A DNA stretch of 64,000 nucleotides, from positions 186,001 to 250,000 of the forward strand of contig JAEZJJ010000033.1 in the NCBI GenBank assembly GCA_023436395.1, given 5' to 3'. Shown here in pieces: positions 51,168 through 60,926 of the stretch (positions are counted from its first letter, which is position 1; each line of letters starts with the position of its first letter). A program made the translations under genes and the position numbers. Source of the stretch: Bacillota bacterium (GTDB lineage: Bacteria; Bacillota; Clostridia; Lachnospirales; Cellulosilyticaceae). The notes beneath the pieces are model-generated. The model saw only the letters and a program-made list of their open reading frames with translations. It did not search any database and was not told where the DNA came from.

Positions 51168-52351
51168 TGGTAGCCGAAATGCTTTCACAGGAAGAAATAA
51201 ATGCACTACTAGGTAATATGAGTATGGACAATAATGAGAATAGTGCACTTGAAGAAGAACTTAGTAGGCAAGACAATGGCACAGTTACATTAAGCCCAGA
51301 AGAAATAGATGCATTAGGTGAAATTGGTAACATATGCATGGGAACAGCAGCAACAACATTGTTTACGCTTCTAAATCATAAAGTTCTCATTACAACACCA
51401 AAGGTTGAAGCGCTGACTTGGGATGGATTTGCAGATTCAATTACAGATGATTTAACAGCTGTTTCTGTAGATTATACTGAGGGGTTTTGTGGTTCTAATT
51501 TAATGATTTTAAAGGATCATGATGTAAAAATTATTGCTGACTTAATGATGGGGGGAACTGGAACTTATACTGAGGGACCAGTAACAGACTTACATCTAAG
51601 TGCTATTGCAGAATCTATGAATCAGATGATAGGTTCATCTTCTACATCAATGGCACAAATTTTTAATAAAAAGATAGATATTAGTCCACCGCAAGCATTA
51701 AAAATGCAAGCTAATATAGAAGATATTTTTGGCCCTAAGGGCGATATTGTAAAAATCTCTTTTAGATTACAAATAGAGGAGAATATCATTGACAGTGAAT
51801 TAATGCAGGTATTACCGATCCAGTTTGCTAAAGAGTTAATAGCTGGTCTTTTAAGTCAAGAGCAGACAATTGTAGAAACCGTACCAGAACCTAAAATAGA
51901 AAAACCACAAGTTATAATACCACAAAAGGTTGAACCAACAGTAATGCCACAACAAGTACCAATTGTGGAGAGTTTACCAATGACAAATGATCCAAATTAT
52001 TATGGCGAAAATTATCAAAAGCCTGTAGGTAATATTAAAGCAGATGTAGATATACAGACACCTCAATTTCAATCATTTGATAATCGCCCTAAGGTTTATC
52101 CAAAAGAGAATATGGATTTATTAATGGATGTTTCTTTGGAGGTATCAGTTGAACTAGGACGTACCTCAAGGAAAATTAAAGAAATCCTTGAATTTGGACC
52201 GGGTAGTATTATAGAACTGAACCGTTTAGTAGGAGAACCAGTAGATGTGCTTGTAAATGGCAAGTTTGTTGCAACAGGAGAAGTTGTTGTAATTGATGAG
52301 AATTTTGGAATTAGAATTACAGATATTATTAATCCAGAAGAGAGAATATAG
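51167..52351 (+). CDS. fliY: Flagellar switch protein / CheY-P phosphatase FliY
   Basis: A 394-residue fusion of a CheC-type phosphatase and a FliN domain. The N-terminus MLSQEEINALL is a CheY-binding peptide. Two phosphatase centres with the pattern D/S-xxx-E-xx-N are intact: DALGEIGN (near 45) and SAIAESMN (near 145). A Pro/Gln-rich linker (about 240-290) leads to the C-terminal FliN/SpoA domain with DVSLEVSVELGRTSRKI. GGGAGGATGAG precedes the ATG. Confidence 0.95.
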   Translation: MVAEMLSQEEINALLGNMSMDNNENSALEEELSRQDNGTVTLSPEEIDALGEIGNICMGTAATTLFTLLNHKVLITTPKVEALTWDGFADSITDDLTAVSVDYTEGFCGSNLMILKDHDVKIIADLMMGGTGTYTEGPVTDLHLSAIAESMNQMIGSSSTSMAQIFNKKIDISPPQALKMQANIEDIFGPKGDIVKISFRLQIEENIIDSELMQVLPIQFAKELIAGLLSQEQTIVETVPEPKIEKPQVIIPQKVEPTVMPQQVPIVESLPMTNDPNYYGENYQKPVGNIKADVDIQTPQFQSFDNRPKVYPKENMDLLMDVSLEVSVELGRTSRKIKEILEFGPGSIIELNRLVGEPVDVLVNGKFVATGEVVVIDENFGIRITDIINPEERI

Positions 52352-52364
52352 GAGGGCATATAAA

Positions 52365-52727
52365 ATGGCTAAAAGAGTATTAATTGTAGACGATGCAGCA
52401 TTTATGCGTATGATGATTAAGGATATTTTAAGTAAAAATGGATATGAGGTAGCTGGTGAAGCTGAAAATGGTTTACGAGCTGTAGAAAAGTATAAGGAGC
52501 TTACGCCCGATTTAGTATTAATGGATATTACAATGCCTGAAATGAACGGTATTGATGCTGTAAAAACAATTAAAGCTTTAGACCCAGGAGCGAAAATTGT
52601 AATGTGCTCTGCTATGGGACAACAAGCAATGGTTATTGAGTCTATTCAAGCTGGAGCAAGGGATTTTATTGTAAAACCATTCCAGGCTGACCGCGTTTTA
52701 GAAGCTGTTAGAAAAGTTGTAGGCTAA
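52365..52727 (+). CDS. cheY: Chemotaxis response regulator CheY
   Basis: A 120-residue single receiver domain. The acidic pair is in LIVDDAAFMR, the phosphorylated Asp in LVLMDITMPEMNG (near 54), the Thr/Ser switch in MCSAMGQ and the Lys in VKPFQADR. CheA phosphorylates it, and it then binds FliM. GGAGGGC precedes the ATG at 52365. It lies between fliY and fliO, as in Bacillus and clostridia. Confidence 0.96.
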   Translation: MAKRVLIVDDAAFMRMMIKDILSKNGYEVAGEAENGLRAVEKYKELTPDLVLMDITMPEMNGIDAVKTIKALDPGAKIVMCSAMGQQAMVIESIQAGARDFIVKPFQADRVLEAVRKVVG

Positions 52728-52741
52728 GGAAATAAAAAATG

Positions 52742-52780
52742 AGCATTAGTGGTAGGCCTAAGGGGCGTACCACTAATGCT
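52742..52780 (+). repeat. Perfect 13-bp hairpin between cheY and fliO
   Basis: AGCATTAGTGGTA (52742-52754) and TACCACTAATGCT (52768-52780), loop of 13 nt. No T-run follows, so it is more likely an mRNA processing or stability element than a terminator. It lies in the only sizeable gap among the genes from flgB to flhG. Confidence 0.6.
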
Positions 52781-52815
52781 ATATATAAAATAATATAAAA
52801 TTGAATGGTGATAAT

Positions 52816-53178
52816 ATGATAAAAGATATGTTCGAATTAGTGCTGCTCATTCTTATATTCTTAGGAATTCTAGCATTAACTTATTATATAACTAAAAAAA
52901 TGGCCCTTTTAAATAAACGCATGGCACATAATAAGAATATGGAAGTCGTTGAAATGCTTCAGATTACACAAGGACAATATTTATGCATTGTAAAAATTGG
53001 GAGTGCATATCACTTAATAGGAAGTAGCCAAAAGGGAAACATTTGTTATTGTACCAATTTAAAAGAAGAAGAACTTAATTTGGAACCAGTAATAGAGAAA
53101 TCTTTTAGTGAACAACTGAGTCATTTAATGAAAGGTAGACAAGTGAATGAACATGAAAATGAACATAAAAGTGAATAA
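52816..53178 (+). CDS. fliO: Flagellar biosynthesis protein FliO
   Basis: About 120 residues with one N-terminal membrane helix (about 6-25) and a cytoplasmic beta-rich domain including MEVVEMLQITQGQYLCIVKI. It helps assemble the FliP pore. Start ATG 52816 has GGTGATA upstream; the TTG at 52801 has no SD. It overlaps fliP. FliO is weakly conserved, so position is important evidence. Confidence 0.85.
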   Translation: MIKDMFELVLLILIFLGILALTYYITKKMALLNKRMAHNKNMEVVEMLQITQGQYLCIVKIGSAYHLIGSSQKGNICYCTNLKEEELNLEPVIEKSFSEQLSHLMKGRQVNEHENEHKSE

Positions 53179-53950
53179 ATCCATTCTAAGAAATATATTA
53201 GGTTTAGCAATTATTTTAATTTGTATGAGTTTTGTTATAGAACCTCTTAAAGCTTCTCCAATTCAAGTACCTAATTTGACAGTTAATATAGGAGGAGAAG
53301 AGACAGCACAAGGAAGTAGTGCTACTTTACAGATGATTTTCATCATTACAATTATTGCTTTAGCACCTTCCATTTTAATTATGATGACATCTTTTCTACG
53401 TCTTATTGTAGCATTACATTTTTTAAGGTCAGCAATAGGAACGCAGACAATGCCTCCTAATCAAATTTTAGTAGGACTTGCCTTATTCTTAACCTTTTTT
53501 GTAATGAGTCCTGTTTTTATGGAAATTAAAACGGTTTCACTTGACCCATTAGAAAAGGGACAAATAACACAAGAGCAAGCTATTGAACGAGGGATAGAAC
53601 CATTAAAAAGTTTTATGCTGAGACAAGCTGAAAATGAAGATGTCAATTTATTTATGGAGTTAGCAAATATAGAACCTTTTGAGAGCGAAGAGCAACTTAT
53701 AGAGGAATTACCTCTTTATGTGATAGTTCCCGCCTTTATTATTAGTGAATTACGAGCTGGTTTTATAATAGGATTTCTAGTATACATACCTTTTATTATA
53801 ATTGACATGGTTGTAGCTGCAACCTTAATGTCCATGGGGATGATGATGCTACCGCCAGCCATGATTTCTTTACCTTTTAAAATCCTATTATTTATTATGG
53901 TAGATGGTTGGAACTTATTTATTGGACAACTTATACAAACATTTAATTAG
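53147..53950 (+). CDS. fliP: Flagellar export gate protein FliP
   Basis: A 267-residue integral membrane protein with a cleavable signal peptide (about 13-36, ending near LKAS) and four membrane segments. It has family motifs TSFLRLIVALHFLRSAIGT near 92 and MGMMMLPPAMISLPFKILLF near 227. It forms the export gate with FliQ and FliR. Several Met codons between 53147 and 53159 could start it; all overlap fliO. Confidence 0.95.
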   Translation: MNMKMNIKVNKSILRNILGLAIILICMSFVIEPLKASPIQVPNLTVNIGGEETAQGSSATLQMIFIITIIALAPSILIMMTSFLRLIVALHFLRSAIGTQTMPPNQILVGLALFLTFFVMSPVFMEIKTVSLDPLEKGQITQEQAIERGIEPLKSFMLRQAENEDVNLFMELANIEPFESEEQLIEELPLYVIVPAFIISELRAGFIIGFLVYIPFIIIDMVVAATLMSMGMMMLPPAMISLPFKILLFIMVDGWNLFIGQLIQTFN

Positions 53951-53959
53951 GAGGAAGCT

Positions 53960-54223
53960 ATGGAACAAATAGTATTAGATTACATGCGAGAAGCTTTGAT
54001 GATGATTATTAAAATATCTCTTCCTATTTTGTTAACAGGACTAGTTGTGGGATTAATCATCAGTATTTTTCAAACAGCTACATCTATACAAGAGCAGACA
54101 CTAGCTTTTGTTCCTAAAATAATAGCTGTATTTTTAGCCATTATTCTATTTGGTTCTTGGATACTTAATATGCTCTCTACATATACCATTAGACTATTTA
54201 GCAGTTTTAATACACTTTTATAA
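53960..54223 (+). CDS. fliQ: Flagellar export gate protein FliQ
   Basis: An 87-residue protein with two membrane helices. It has the family motif SIFQTATSIQEQTLAFVPKI near residue 37. The SD AGGAGGAAG precedes the ATG. It is part of the FliPQR gate and lies directly before fliR. Confidence 0.95.
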   Translation: MEQIVLDYMREALMMIIKISLPILLTGLVVGLIISIFQTATSIQEQTLAFVPKIIAVFLAIILFGSWILNMLSTYTIRLFSSFNTLL

Positions 54224-54234
54224 GGAAGGATACT

Positions 54235-55020
54235 ATGGAGGATTTAGTCTATTTATATGCTCATGTAGACATATTACTTATTATTTTTTGTAGGATCATA
54301 CCAACAATACTTTTTTTGCCTATTATTGAAGAAAGTAGGGTACCTAAAATGGTAACGGTAGGGCTATCGTTATGTCTAGCAATAGCTGTTTTTATGGTGA
54401 CCGATTGCAGTCAAGTTTACTATAACCCAACACTTGTAAGCTATACAATGCTACTTATAAGGGAAATGTTAGTTGGCTTAATAATTGGATTTATATTTAA
54501 GATTTTTTTTCAAATCTATCAATTTGTAGGAACTTTGTGGAGTACTCAAGGTGGTCTAGGAATGAGTATGGCACTAGACCCTGTAGGTGGTGTAGAAGCA
54601 CCTATTATAGGTCGTTTTTACAACTTATGTTTCTGTGCTATTTTTATACTAGGAGGCGGATATCATTGGTTTATTAAGACACTAGTTGAGTCTTTTACAT
54701 TAATTCCGATTAATAAGGTGGTATTAGGAACACACTTAGTAGCTGGTACAGTAAGTACTATAGGAAACTATCTCTTAATAGGATTAAAACTTGCTATGCC
54801 TATATTAAGTATATTAATACTAATAGATGTTGGTTTGGGGATATTAGCCAGGGCAGTTCCGCAAATGAATATGTTTGTTATAGGGATTCCCTTAAAAATT
54901 GTTATTCTATTTGTATTAATGATTGTTACAATTAGTTTAGTACCCATATTTAATAACATTATTATTGATGAGATGGTGAATACCATCATGAATTTAATAC
55001 AAGGAATGAGACCGCTATGA
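54235..55020 (+). CDS. fliR: Flagellar export gate protein FliR
   Basis: A 261-residue protein with about six membrane segments. It has LLIREMLVGLIIGFIFKIFF near residue 75 and GLGILARAVPQMNMFVIGIP near residue 200. AAGGAAGG precedes the ATG. Its last bases overlap the flhB start as ATGA. Confidence 0.95.
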   Translation: MEDLVYLYAHVDILLIIFCRIIPTILFLPIIEESRVPKMVTVGLSLCLAIAVFMVTDCSQVYYNPTLVSYTMLLIREMLVGLIIGFIFKIFFQIYQFVGTLWSTQGGLGMSMALDPVGGVEAPIIGRFYNLCFCAIFILGGGYHWFIKTLVESFTLIPINKVVLGTHLVAGTVSTIGNYLLIGLKLAMPILSILILIDVGLGILARAVPQMNMFVIGIPLKIVILFVLMIVTISLVPIFNNIIIDEMVNTIMNLIQGMRPL

Positions 55021-56138
55021 GTGAAGTGAAATATTTCCTAGACCTACAGTTTTTCTCAGCTGAAAGTGAAGGGAGAACAGAAAAAGCAACACCCAAAAAG
55101 AAGGATGATACAAGAAAAAAAGGGCAGGTTGCAAAAAGTGCAGAATTAAATACAGCTATTTTAATTATTGGTTTTTGTAGTGTGAGTTTAGTATTAGGAG
55201 GCTATATGCTTTCTAGTATTAATAATAGCATGACCACAGGTATAAATAAGGTAGGAGAGGTATTTTTAAATCGAGAGACTTCTTATTATATGCAATTTGT
55301 ACTTAGAGATGCCATCGTTGATACACTATGGATTTGTGTACCTTTGTGGTTGTGTTTAGTAGTTATAGGATTTATTATTTCTTATGTACAAGTAGGGTAT
55401 AAAGTAAGCTTTGAGCCTATGAAAGTTAAATTTAGTAAAATGAACCCTATTAATGGGATTAAACGAATGATTTCTAAAGATATGATTATAAGTTTACTAT
55501 TATCAGTAGCAAAGGTCACAGTATTAGGTTCTATTGTATATAACCTTATTATTGGTAAGATACCCGAGTTTATTAGATTTTATGAACTTACATTAGAGCA
55601 AATTTTAGAAACAATTGCCATGACAGTAGTACAAATGGGTTTCTTTGTAGGTGGAGCATTTCTTGTATTAGCAGTATTAGACTATGTCTATCAGCGCTAC
55701 AAACATTCAGAGAGTATTAAGATGACAAAACAAGAAGTAAAAGAAGAATATAAGAATGCTGAAGGGGACCCTCAAATTAAATCTAAAATTAGGCAAAAAA
55801 TGAGAGAAGGGTCAATGAGGCGGATGATGCAAGCTATTCCAGAGGCAGATGTTATTATTACTAATCCTACTCATTTTGCAATTGCGATTAAATATGATGA
55901 AAGTAAAGGCACAGCGCCTATTGTAGTGGCTAAAGGTGTTGATTATGTAGCACAAAAAATTAAGGAAAAAGCAAAAGAACATCATATTGAAATAGTAGAA
56001 AATAAACCTTTAGCAAGAGCACTGTATTATACAGTAGATTTAAATAAGGAAATACCCCCAGAATTATATGGGGCTGTAGCAGAAGTTTTAGCATTTATAT
56101 ATAATTTGCAAAATAAAAATATGAATAGGAGGAGCTAA
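55017..56138 (+). CDS. flhB: Flagellar export switch protein FlhB
   Basis: A 373-residue export component with an N-terminal EGRTEKATPKKKDDTRKKGQ, four membrane segments and a cytoplasmic C-domain containing the self-cleavage site NPTH in IITNPTHFAIAIKYDE (near 280). Cleavage there switches export from hook to filament substrates with FliK. It overlaps fliR by 4 nt and ends 3 nt before flhA. Confidence 0.96.
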   Translation: MSEVKYFLDLQFFSAESEGRTEKATPKKKDDTRKKGQVAKSAELNTAILIIGFCSVSLVLGGYMLSSINNSMTTGINKVGEVFLNRETSYYMQFVLRDAIVDTLWICVPLWLCLVVIGFIISYVQVGYKVSFEPMKVKFSKMNPINGIKRMISKDMIISLLLSVAKVTVLGSIVYNLIIGKIPEFIRFYELTLEQILETIAMTVVQMGFFVGGAFLVLAVLDYVYQRYKHSESIKMTKQEVKEEYKNAEGDPQIKSKIRQKMREGSMRRMMQAIPEADVIITNPTHFAIAIKYDESKGTAPIVVAKGVDYVAQKIKEKAKEHHIEIVENKPLARALYYTVDLNKEIPPELYGAVAEVLAFIYNLQNKNMNRRS

Positions 56139-56140
56139 TT

Positions 56141-58180
56141 GTGAGGTTTAAATCAGGAGATATTGTATTAGGACTTTTTGTCGTAGGACTTATTTTCTTA
56201 ATTATTATTCCATTACCAGCGACAATCTTAAGTATATTACTCATTGTTAATATTTCTATATCAACCATTATATTAATGAGTGCCCTTTTTTCAAAAGAAC
56301 CACTAGATATATCATTATTTCCTACATTATTATTAATTACAACATTATTTCGATTAGGTCTAAACCTATCAAGTACTAGGATGATCTTAAGCACAGGATA
56401 TGCAGGTGAGGTTGTACAAGCTTTTGGGGAATTCGTTGCAGGTGGTGATATTGTTATTGGAGTCATTATGTTTATCATTATTACCATTGTTAATATGCAA
56501 GTTATCACTAAGGGTTCTGAGCGTGTAGCTGAAGTAACTGCTAGATTTACATTAGATGCAATGCCAGGAAAACAAATGGCAATAGATGCAGATTTAAATA
56601 CAGGATTTATTGATGAGGCAGAAGCAAAAAAAAGGAGAAAGAAAATTCAAGATGAAGCTGCCTTTTTTGGTTCCATGGATGGTGCTGCAAAATTCGTTAA
56701 AAATGATGCAGTGATAGGCATTTTTATTACATTTGTTAATATCATAGGAGGTATCCTTATTGGGGTTGTAATGGGAGGTTTAGAGCTTTCAGATGCCTTA
56801 ACAAAATATACAATTGTAACAATAGGAGATGGATTAGTAAGTGCCATTCCATCCTTGCTTATTTCCACAGCTACAGGTATTTTAGTAACTAAAACTTCAA
56901 CAGAACAGGAAATAAGTTCCACATTAGTCACACAGTTGTTTTCTTCACCACTAGTATTAATTATTGTAGGAATTACAGTTACTGTTCTCGGCGTATTTAC
57001 ACCAATGGGTGTAGTAGTTACCGTACCTATTGCAATTGTTTGGTTTATTCTTGCAGCCAATATGAATAAGAAGCAGAAAATTGAAGAAGTTAAATCTGAA
57101 ATAGATACAGAGGATGAAGCTGCAGAAGAAATTCGTAAACCAGAGAATGTTATTTCATTACTCCAAGTAGACCCTATAGAATTAGAATTTGGATATGGTA
57201 TTATTCCACTTGCTGATGTACATCAAGGAGGAGACTTATTAGACCGAGTTGTAATGATTAGGCGCCAAATTGCACTTGAATTAGGAAGTATTGTACCTAT
57301 TGTACGACTAAGAGATAATATTCAGTTAGCACCTAATGCTTATAGTATAAAAATTAAAGGCGTAGAGGTAGCAAGTGGAGAAATTCTTTTTGACCATTAT
57401 ATGGCAATGAATCCAGGATATGTAGAAGAAGAAATTGATGGAATTGCCACAACAGAGCCTGCCTTTGGACTCCCAGCTTTGTGGATAACAGAAGCTCAAA
57501 GAGAAAAGGCAGAAGTGAAAGGTTATACAGTAGTAGATTGCCCATCTATTATAGCTACTCATTTAACAGAAATTATCAAACGTCATTTACATGAGTTATT
57601 AAGTAGGCAAGATGTTCAAACCCTTATTAATAATATAGCAGAGACACATCCAACACTAATTAGCGAGTTAACTCCGAAATTGCTCAGTGTAGGTGATATT
57701 CAGAAAGTGCTTAGTAATTTATTAAAAGAAGGCATTTCCATACGTGATTTAGTCACTATATGTGAAGTGTTGGCAGATTATGCAACAAGTGTACGCGATA
57801 CTGATGTATTAACTGAGTATGTAAGACAAGGCTTAGCAAGGGCGATTTCTAAGAAACTTTTCACAATGCAAACCAATCAAGTTATTACATTAGATCCAAC
57901 AGTGGAACAGCAAATTATGGCAAGTGTGCAACATACAGAGCAGGGAGCATATGTTGCATTAGATCCCAAGATTGTACAAAATCTTATGAGTCAGTTAAAA
58001 AGGGAGGTTAATAAATTAACTTCTATAGGATTGCAACCCGTTATTTTAACATCACCTATTGTAAGAATTTATTTTAAACACCTAACTGAACAGTATATGC
58101 CGGATTTAATAGTTGTTTCTTATAATGAAATTGAACAAGACATAGAGATTCAGTCAATAGGGATGGTGAGCATTGCATGA
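56141..58180 (+). CDS. flhA: Flagellar export protein FlhA
   Basis: The largest export-gate protein, 679 residues. It has eight membrane segments in the first 310 residues and the conserved FHIPEP-type loop: TRFTLDAMPGKQMAIDADL-like text near 128-147. A large cytoplasmic domain follows that binds chaperone-substrate complexes. Start GTG 56141 has AGGAGGAG upstream. The end overlaps flhF by 4 nt. Confidence 0.95.
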   Translation: MRFKSGDIVLGLFVVGLIFLIIIPLPATILSILLIVNISISTIILMSALFSKEPLDISLFPTLLLITTLFRLGLNLSSTRMILSTGYAGEVVQAFGEFVAGGDIVIGVIMFIIITIVNMQVITKGSERVAEVTARFTLDAMPGKQMAIDADLNTGFIDEAEAKKRRKKIQDEAAFFGSMDGAAKFVKNDAVIGIFITFVNIIGGILIGVVMGGLELSDALTKYTIVTIGDGLVSAIPSLLISTATGILVTKTSTEQEISSTLVTQLFSSPLVLIIVGITVTVLGVFTPMGVVVTVPIAIVWFILAANMNKKQKIEEVKSEIDTEDEAAEEIRKPENVISLLQVDPIELEFGYGIIPLADVHQGGDLLDRVVMIRRQIALELGSIVPIVRLRDNIQLAPNAYSIKIKGVEVASGEILFDHYMAMNPGYVEEEIDGIATTEPAFGLPALWITEAQREKAEVKGYTVVDCPSIIATHLTEIIKRHLHELLSRQDVQTLINNIAETHPTLISELTPKLLSVGDIQKVLSNLLKEGISIRDLVTICEVLADYATSVRDTDVLTEYVRQGLARAISKKLFTMQTNQVITLDPTVEQQIMASVQHTEQGAYVALDPKIVQNLMSQLKREVNKLTSIGLQPVILTSPIVRIYFKHLTEQYMPDLIVVSYNEIEQDIEIQSIGMVSIA

Positions 58181-59331
58181 GAATACTTAAATTAAAAGGA
58201 AAGTCAGAAGAGATAATCCTAAAAGAAATAGAAAGAGAATATGGTAATGGAGCTATTATATTAAGTACGCAGCAAGAACAAAAGAAGGGGTTAACTAAAT
58301 GGTTTACCCCACCCAAAACTATTATTACAATTGCTATTAAAGATGAAGAAGATATACAGCAAGAGTCATTATCAATTAAAAATGTAAGTGAAGAAATTCA
58401 AAAGGTAAGTTTATCCACTTTACAGCAAAAAGAAAATGAAAAATCTTATGAAGTCTTATTAGACTTAAAGAATCAGATTTCCCAATTACAGAAAGAAATT
58501 GGAAGTATGAAACAAGGACCAATAGAGAACAAGCAAATTGAGGAACAACCACAATTAGAAGATGAAAATAAATGGCTTAGCTATTTAAGAGTCAGACTCA
58601 TGCAATTTGGACTAAAGGAAGAAGTGTGTGCTAATTATTTACAAGACGTTAAAGATGAATCATTAGAAGGGATTGTACGCAAGGTTTATTCTGGTTTAGA
58701 GGAAGCTCTTAAAGAAGCAAAAAGAAGTGAGATGCCACAAGTTATGTTTTTTATTGGTTCTACAGGTGTAGGGAAAACAACCACTCTTGCTAAGTTAACT
58801 GCCAAATATGTGTTAGAAGAACAGAAGAAAGTTGTATTATTTACAGCAGATACTTATAGAATTGCAGCAGTAGAACAGTTGAAAACCTATGCGGATATCT
58901 TAGGTGTAGAAATCGAAGTTATTTATAATGAAACAGAACTACCTAAATATATCGAAAAATGGAAACACATGGACTATATATTAATAGATACAGCAGGAAG
59001 ATCTCATAAAAATGAAGAGCAAGTTAAAGAACTAAAAGCACTCATGCAACAAATAGAAAACAAACAAGTCTTTCTTGTATTAAATGCAAATACTGTAGCA
59101 AGAGATGTGGTGACCATTGTAAATACTTACGCAAAAGCTGAACCTCAATTTGATTTAATTCTTACAAAACTTGATGAAACTGATGAAATTGGAAATATTG
59201 TTAATATTGCGTATTACAGTGATAAGCCTATTATGTATTTAACAAATGGACAGAATGTACCTGCAGATATTAAAGTATTTAATAAACAAGAATATATAAC
59301 AGAACTATTAGGGAGAATAAGCAATGAGTGA
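58177..59331 (+). CDS. flhF: Flagellar GTPase FlhF
   Basis: A 384-residue SRP-type GTPase controlling flagellar placement or number. The N-terminal basic/acidic region (to about 130) is poorly conserved. The NG domain has G1 GSTGVGKTTTLAKL near 195, TADTYRIAAVEQLKTY near 225, the G3 motif DTAGRS near 270 and TKLDETDEIG near 330. It overlaps flhA by 4 nt and flhG by 8 nt. Confidence 0.95.
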   Translation: MRILKLKGKSEEIILKEIEREYGNGAIILSTQQEQKKGLTKWFTPPKTIITIAIKDEEDIQQESLSIKNVSEEIQKVSLSTLQQKENEKSYEVLLDLKNQISQLQKEIGSMKQGPIENKQIEEQPQLEDENKWLSYLRVRLMQFGLKEEVCANYLQDVKDESLEGIVRKVYSGLEEALKEAKRSEMPQVMFFIGSTGVGKTTTLAKLTAKYVLEEQKKVVLFTADTYRIAAVEQLKTYADILGVEIEVIYNETELPKYIEKWKHMDYILIDTAGRSHKNEEQVKELKALMQQIENKQVFLVLNANTVARDVVTIVNTYAKAEPQFDLILTKLDETDEIGNIVNIAYYSDKPIMYLTNGQNVPADIKVFNKQEYITELLGRISNE

Positions 59332-60199
59332 TCAAGCAGAAGCACTTAGACAAATGGTAGGGATGAATGGGGCAACTAAAACAGATGGGCTGGGTGAGAT
59401 GCGCATTATTACAGTAGCAAGTGGAAAAGGTGGCGTAGGAAAAAGTAATTTCAGTGTAAATTTAGGTCTTGCAATGCAAGCGTTAGGATATGCCCCTTTA
59501 ATTTTGGATGCTGATTTTGGGCTGGCTAATGTAGAAATTATTTTAGGAGAACGTCCACAGTTTAATTTATCCCATCTTCTTAAAGGACAGTGTCAAATTC
59601 AAGATATAGTATCTACAAGTAAGTATGGTATTCCCTTTATTTCCGGTGGTTCAGGGATTAAGGATATGAATTTTTTACCAGCCTATCAGATTGACAAGGT
59701 AAGCATGCAACTGGCTGAGCTTAGTACGCTAACGAATATGTTAATTATAGATACAGGGGCAGGTATTAACGATGTTGTTGTGAAGTTTTGTAAACTTGCA
59801 CATGAAGTTTATATTGTAGTTACACCTGAGCCAACCTCTGTGACGGATGGTTATGCATTAATTAAAACACTTATTAGTCAATTTAAGCTAGAAGCATCTA
59901 TTAAGGTAATTGTTAATAAGGCAATGTCACAAGAAGAAGCACATGAGGTATTTCATAAGCTTTATTATGTGACTCAACAATTTTTGAATAAAGCTATTCA
60001 ATATGGAGGTTTTATACCTTATGATGAACAATTGTTTAAGTCTGTAAAAGAACAAATTCCTATCTTTAAATATAATCCTCAGGCTAAATCTAGTATTGCT
60101 TATTATCAAATTGCAAAAATTATTACAGGTAGTAAAGCTACCCCATCTTATCAAAAAGAAAATTGGATCAGTCGATTTAAAAAAATATTTAGTCAGTAA
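59324..60199 (+). CDS. flhG: MinD-like ATPase FlhG
   Basis: A 291-residue ParA/MinD-family ATPase, the partner of FlhF. It has the deviant Walker A ASGKGGVGKSNFSVNLG near residue 30, DADFGLANVEI near 64 and IIDTGAGINDVV near 145. The N-terminus carries the DQAEALRQMVG motif that stimulates FlhF GTPase. The C-terminus is basic (RFKKIF), perhaps a membrane-targeting helix. It overlaps flhF by 8 nt. Confidence 0.94.
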   Translation: MSDQAEALRQMVGMNGATKTDGLGEMRIITVASGKGGVGKSNFSVNLGLAMQALGYAPLILDADFGLANVEIILGERPQFNLSHLLKGQCQIQDIVSTSKYGIPFISGGSGIKDMNFLPAYQIDKVSMQLAELSTLTNMLIIDTGAGINDVVVKFCKLAHEVYIVVTPEPTSVTDGYALIKTLISQFKLEASIKVIVNKAMSQEEAHEVFHKLYYVTQQFLNKAIQYGGFIPYDEQLFKSVKEQIPIFKYNPQAKSSIAYYQIAKIITGSKATPSYQKENWISRFKKIFSQ

Positions 60200-60287
60200 A
60201 AACACTCATTTTAACGAAGAATACATAAAAGTGAACAAAAAAACTTTATATAGTATAAGTATACCAAAGCATATAGGAGATTAAATA

Positions 60288-60926
60288 ATGGATGTGATAA
60301 ATAAGCTAAGTAGGAGTATGGAGGAAGATAGGCAATATGAATATATTGTTGCGATGGGGATATCTACTGGTGGACCTAAACTACTAAGTCAGATTATACC
60401 TATACTAGAAGAAGATTTATCTGCAACTTATTTAATTGTACAACATATGCCGAAAGGATTTACTAAAAATTTAGCAGCACGATTAAATAGTATAAGCAAG
60501 CTAGAGGTAAAAGAGGCTGAAAATGAAGAAATCCTAAAGAAAGGAACAGTCTACATAGCTCCAGGAGGTAAACAACTGAAGGTTATTAATGGATTGAAGC
60601 CTCAAATTAGCATTACAGATGATTTACCTTATAAAGGACATAAACCATCTGTGAATATTATGTTGCGTTCCATAGCAGAACTAAAAAATTGTAATAAGAA
60701 GATGGTTGCCGTTATAATGACAGGAATGGGTTCAGATGGGCTAGAAGGTGTAAGTGAATTAAAAAAAAGTTATCCATGTGAGGTGATTGCACAAGATCAA
60801 GCATCGTCTACGGTATATGGTATGCCAAAAGCTATTGCAAATGCTGGTTTGGCAGATTATATTGTATCCGCAGATAATATTACAGAAATTATTAAAAAGA
60901 TTGTGGGGGATAGACATGGACGTTAG
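60288..60926 (+). CDS. cheB: CheB-type methylesterase domain, stand-alone
   Basis: A 212-residue CheB catalytic domain removing methyl groups from chemoreceptor glutamates. The triad is visible: Ser in GISTGGPK (near residue 23), His in VQHMPKGFT (near 50) and Asp in MTGMGSDGLEG (near 145). Usual CheB proteins have about 350 residues with an N-terminal receiver. Here none is present, and the 88 nt upstream cannot encode one. ATAGGAGA precedes the ATG. It overlaps cheA by 11 nt. Control by phosphorylation would have to work differently. Confidence 0.9.
   Translation: MDVINKLSRSMEEDRQYEYIVAMGISTGGPKLLSQIIPILEEDLSATYLIVQHMPKGFTKNLAARLNSISKLEVKEAENEEILKKGTVYIAPGGKQLKVINGLKPQISITDDLPYKGHKPSVNIMLRSIAELKNCNKKMVAVIMTGMGSDGLEGVSELKKSYPCEVIAQDQASSTVYGMPKAIANAGLADYIVSADNITEIIKKIVGDRHGR

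Noticed and set aside
60096..60284. Plus-strand frame between flhG and cheB as a small gene or lost CheB receiver
   Set aside because: It is mostly inside flhG in another frame, has no receiver motifs, and has poor coding character.
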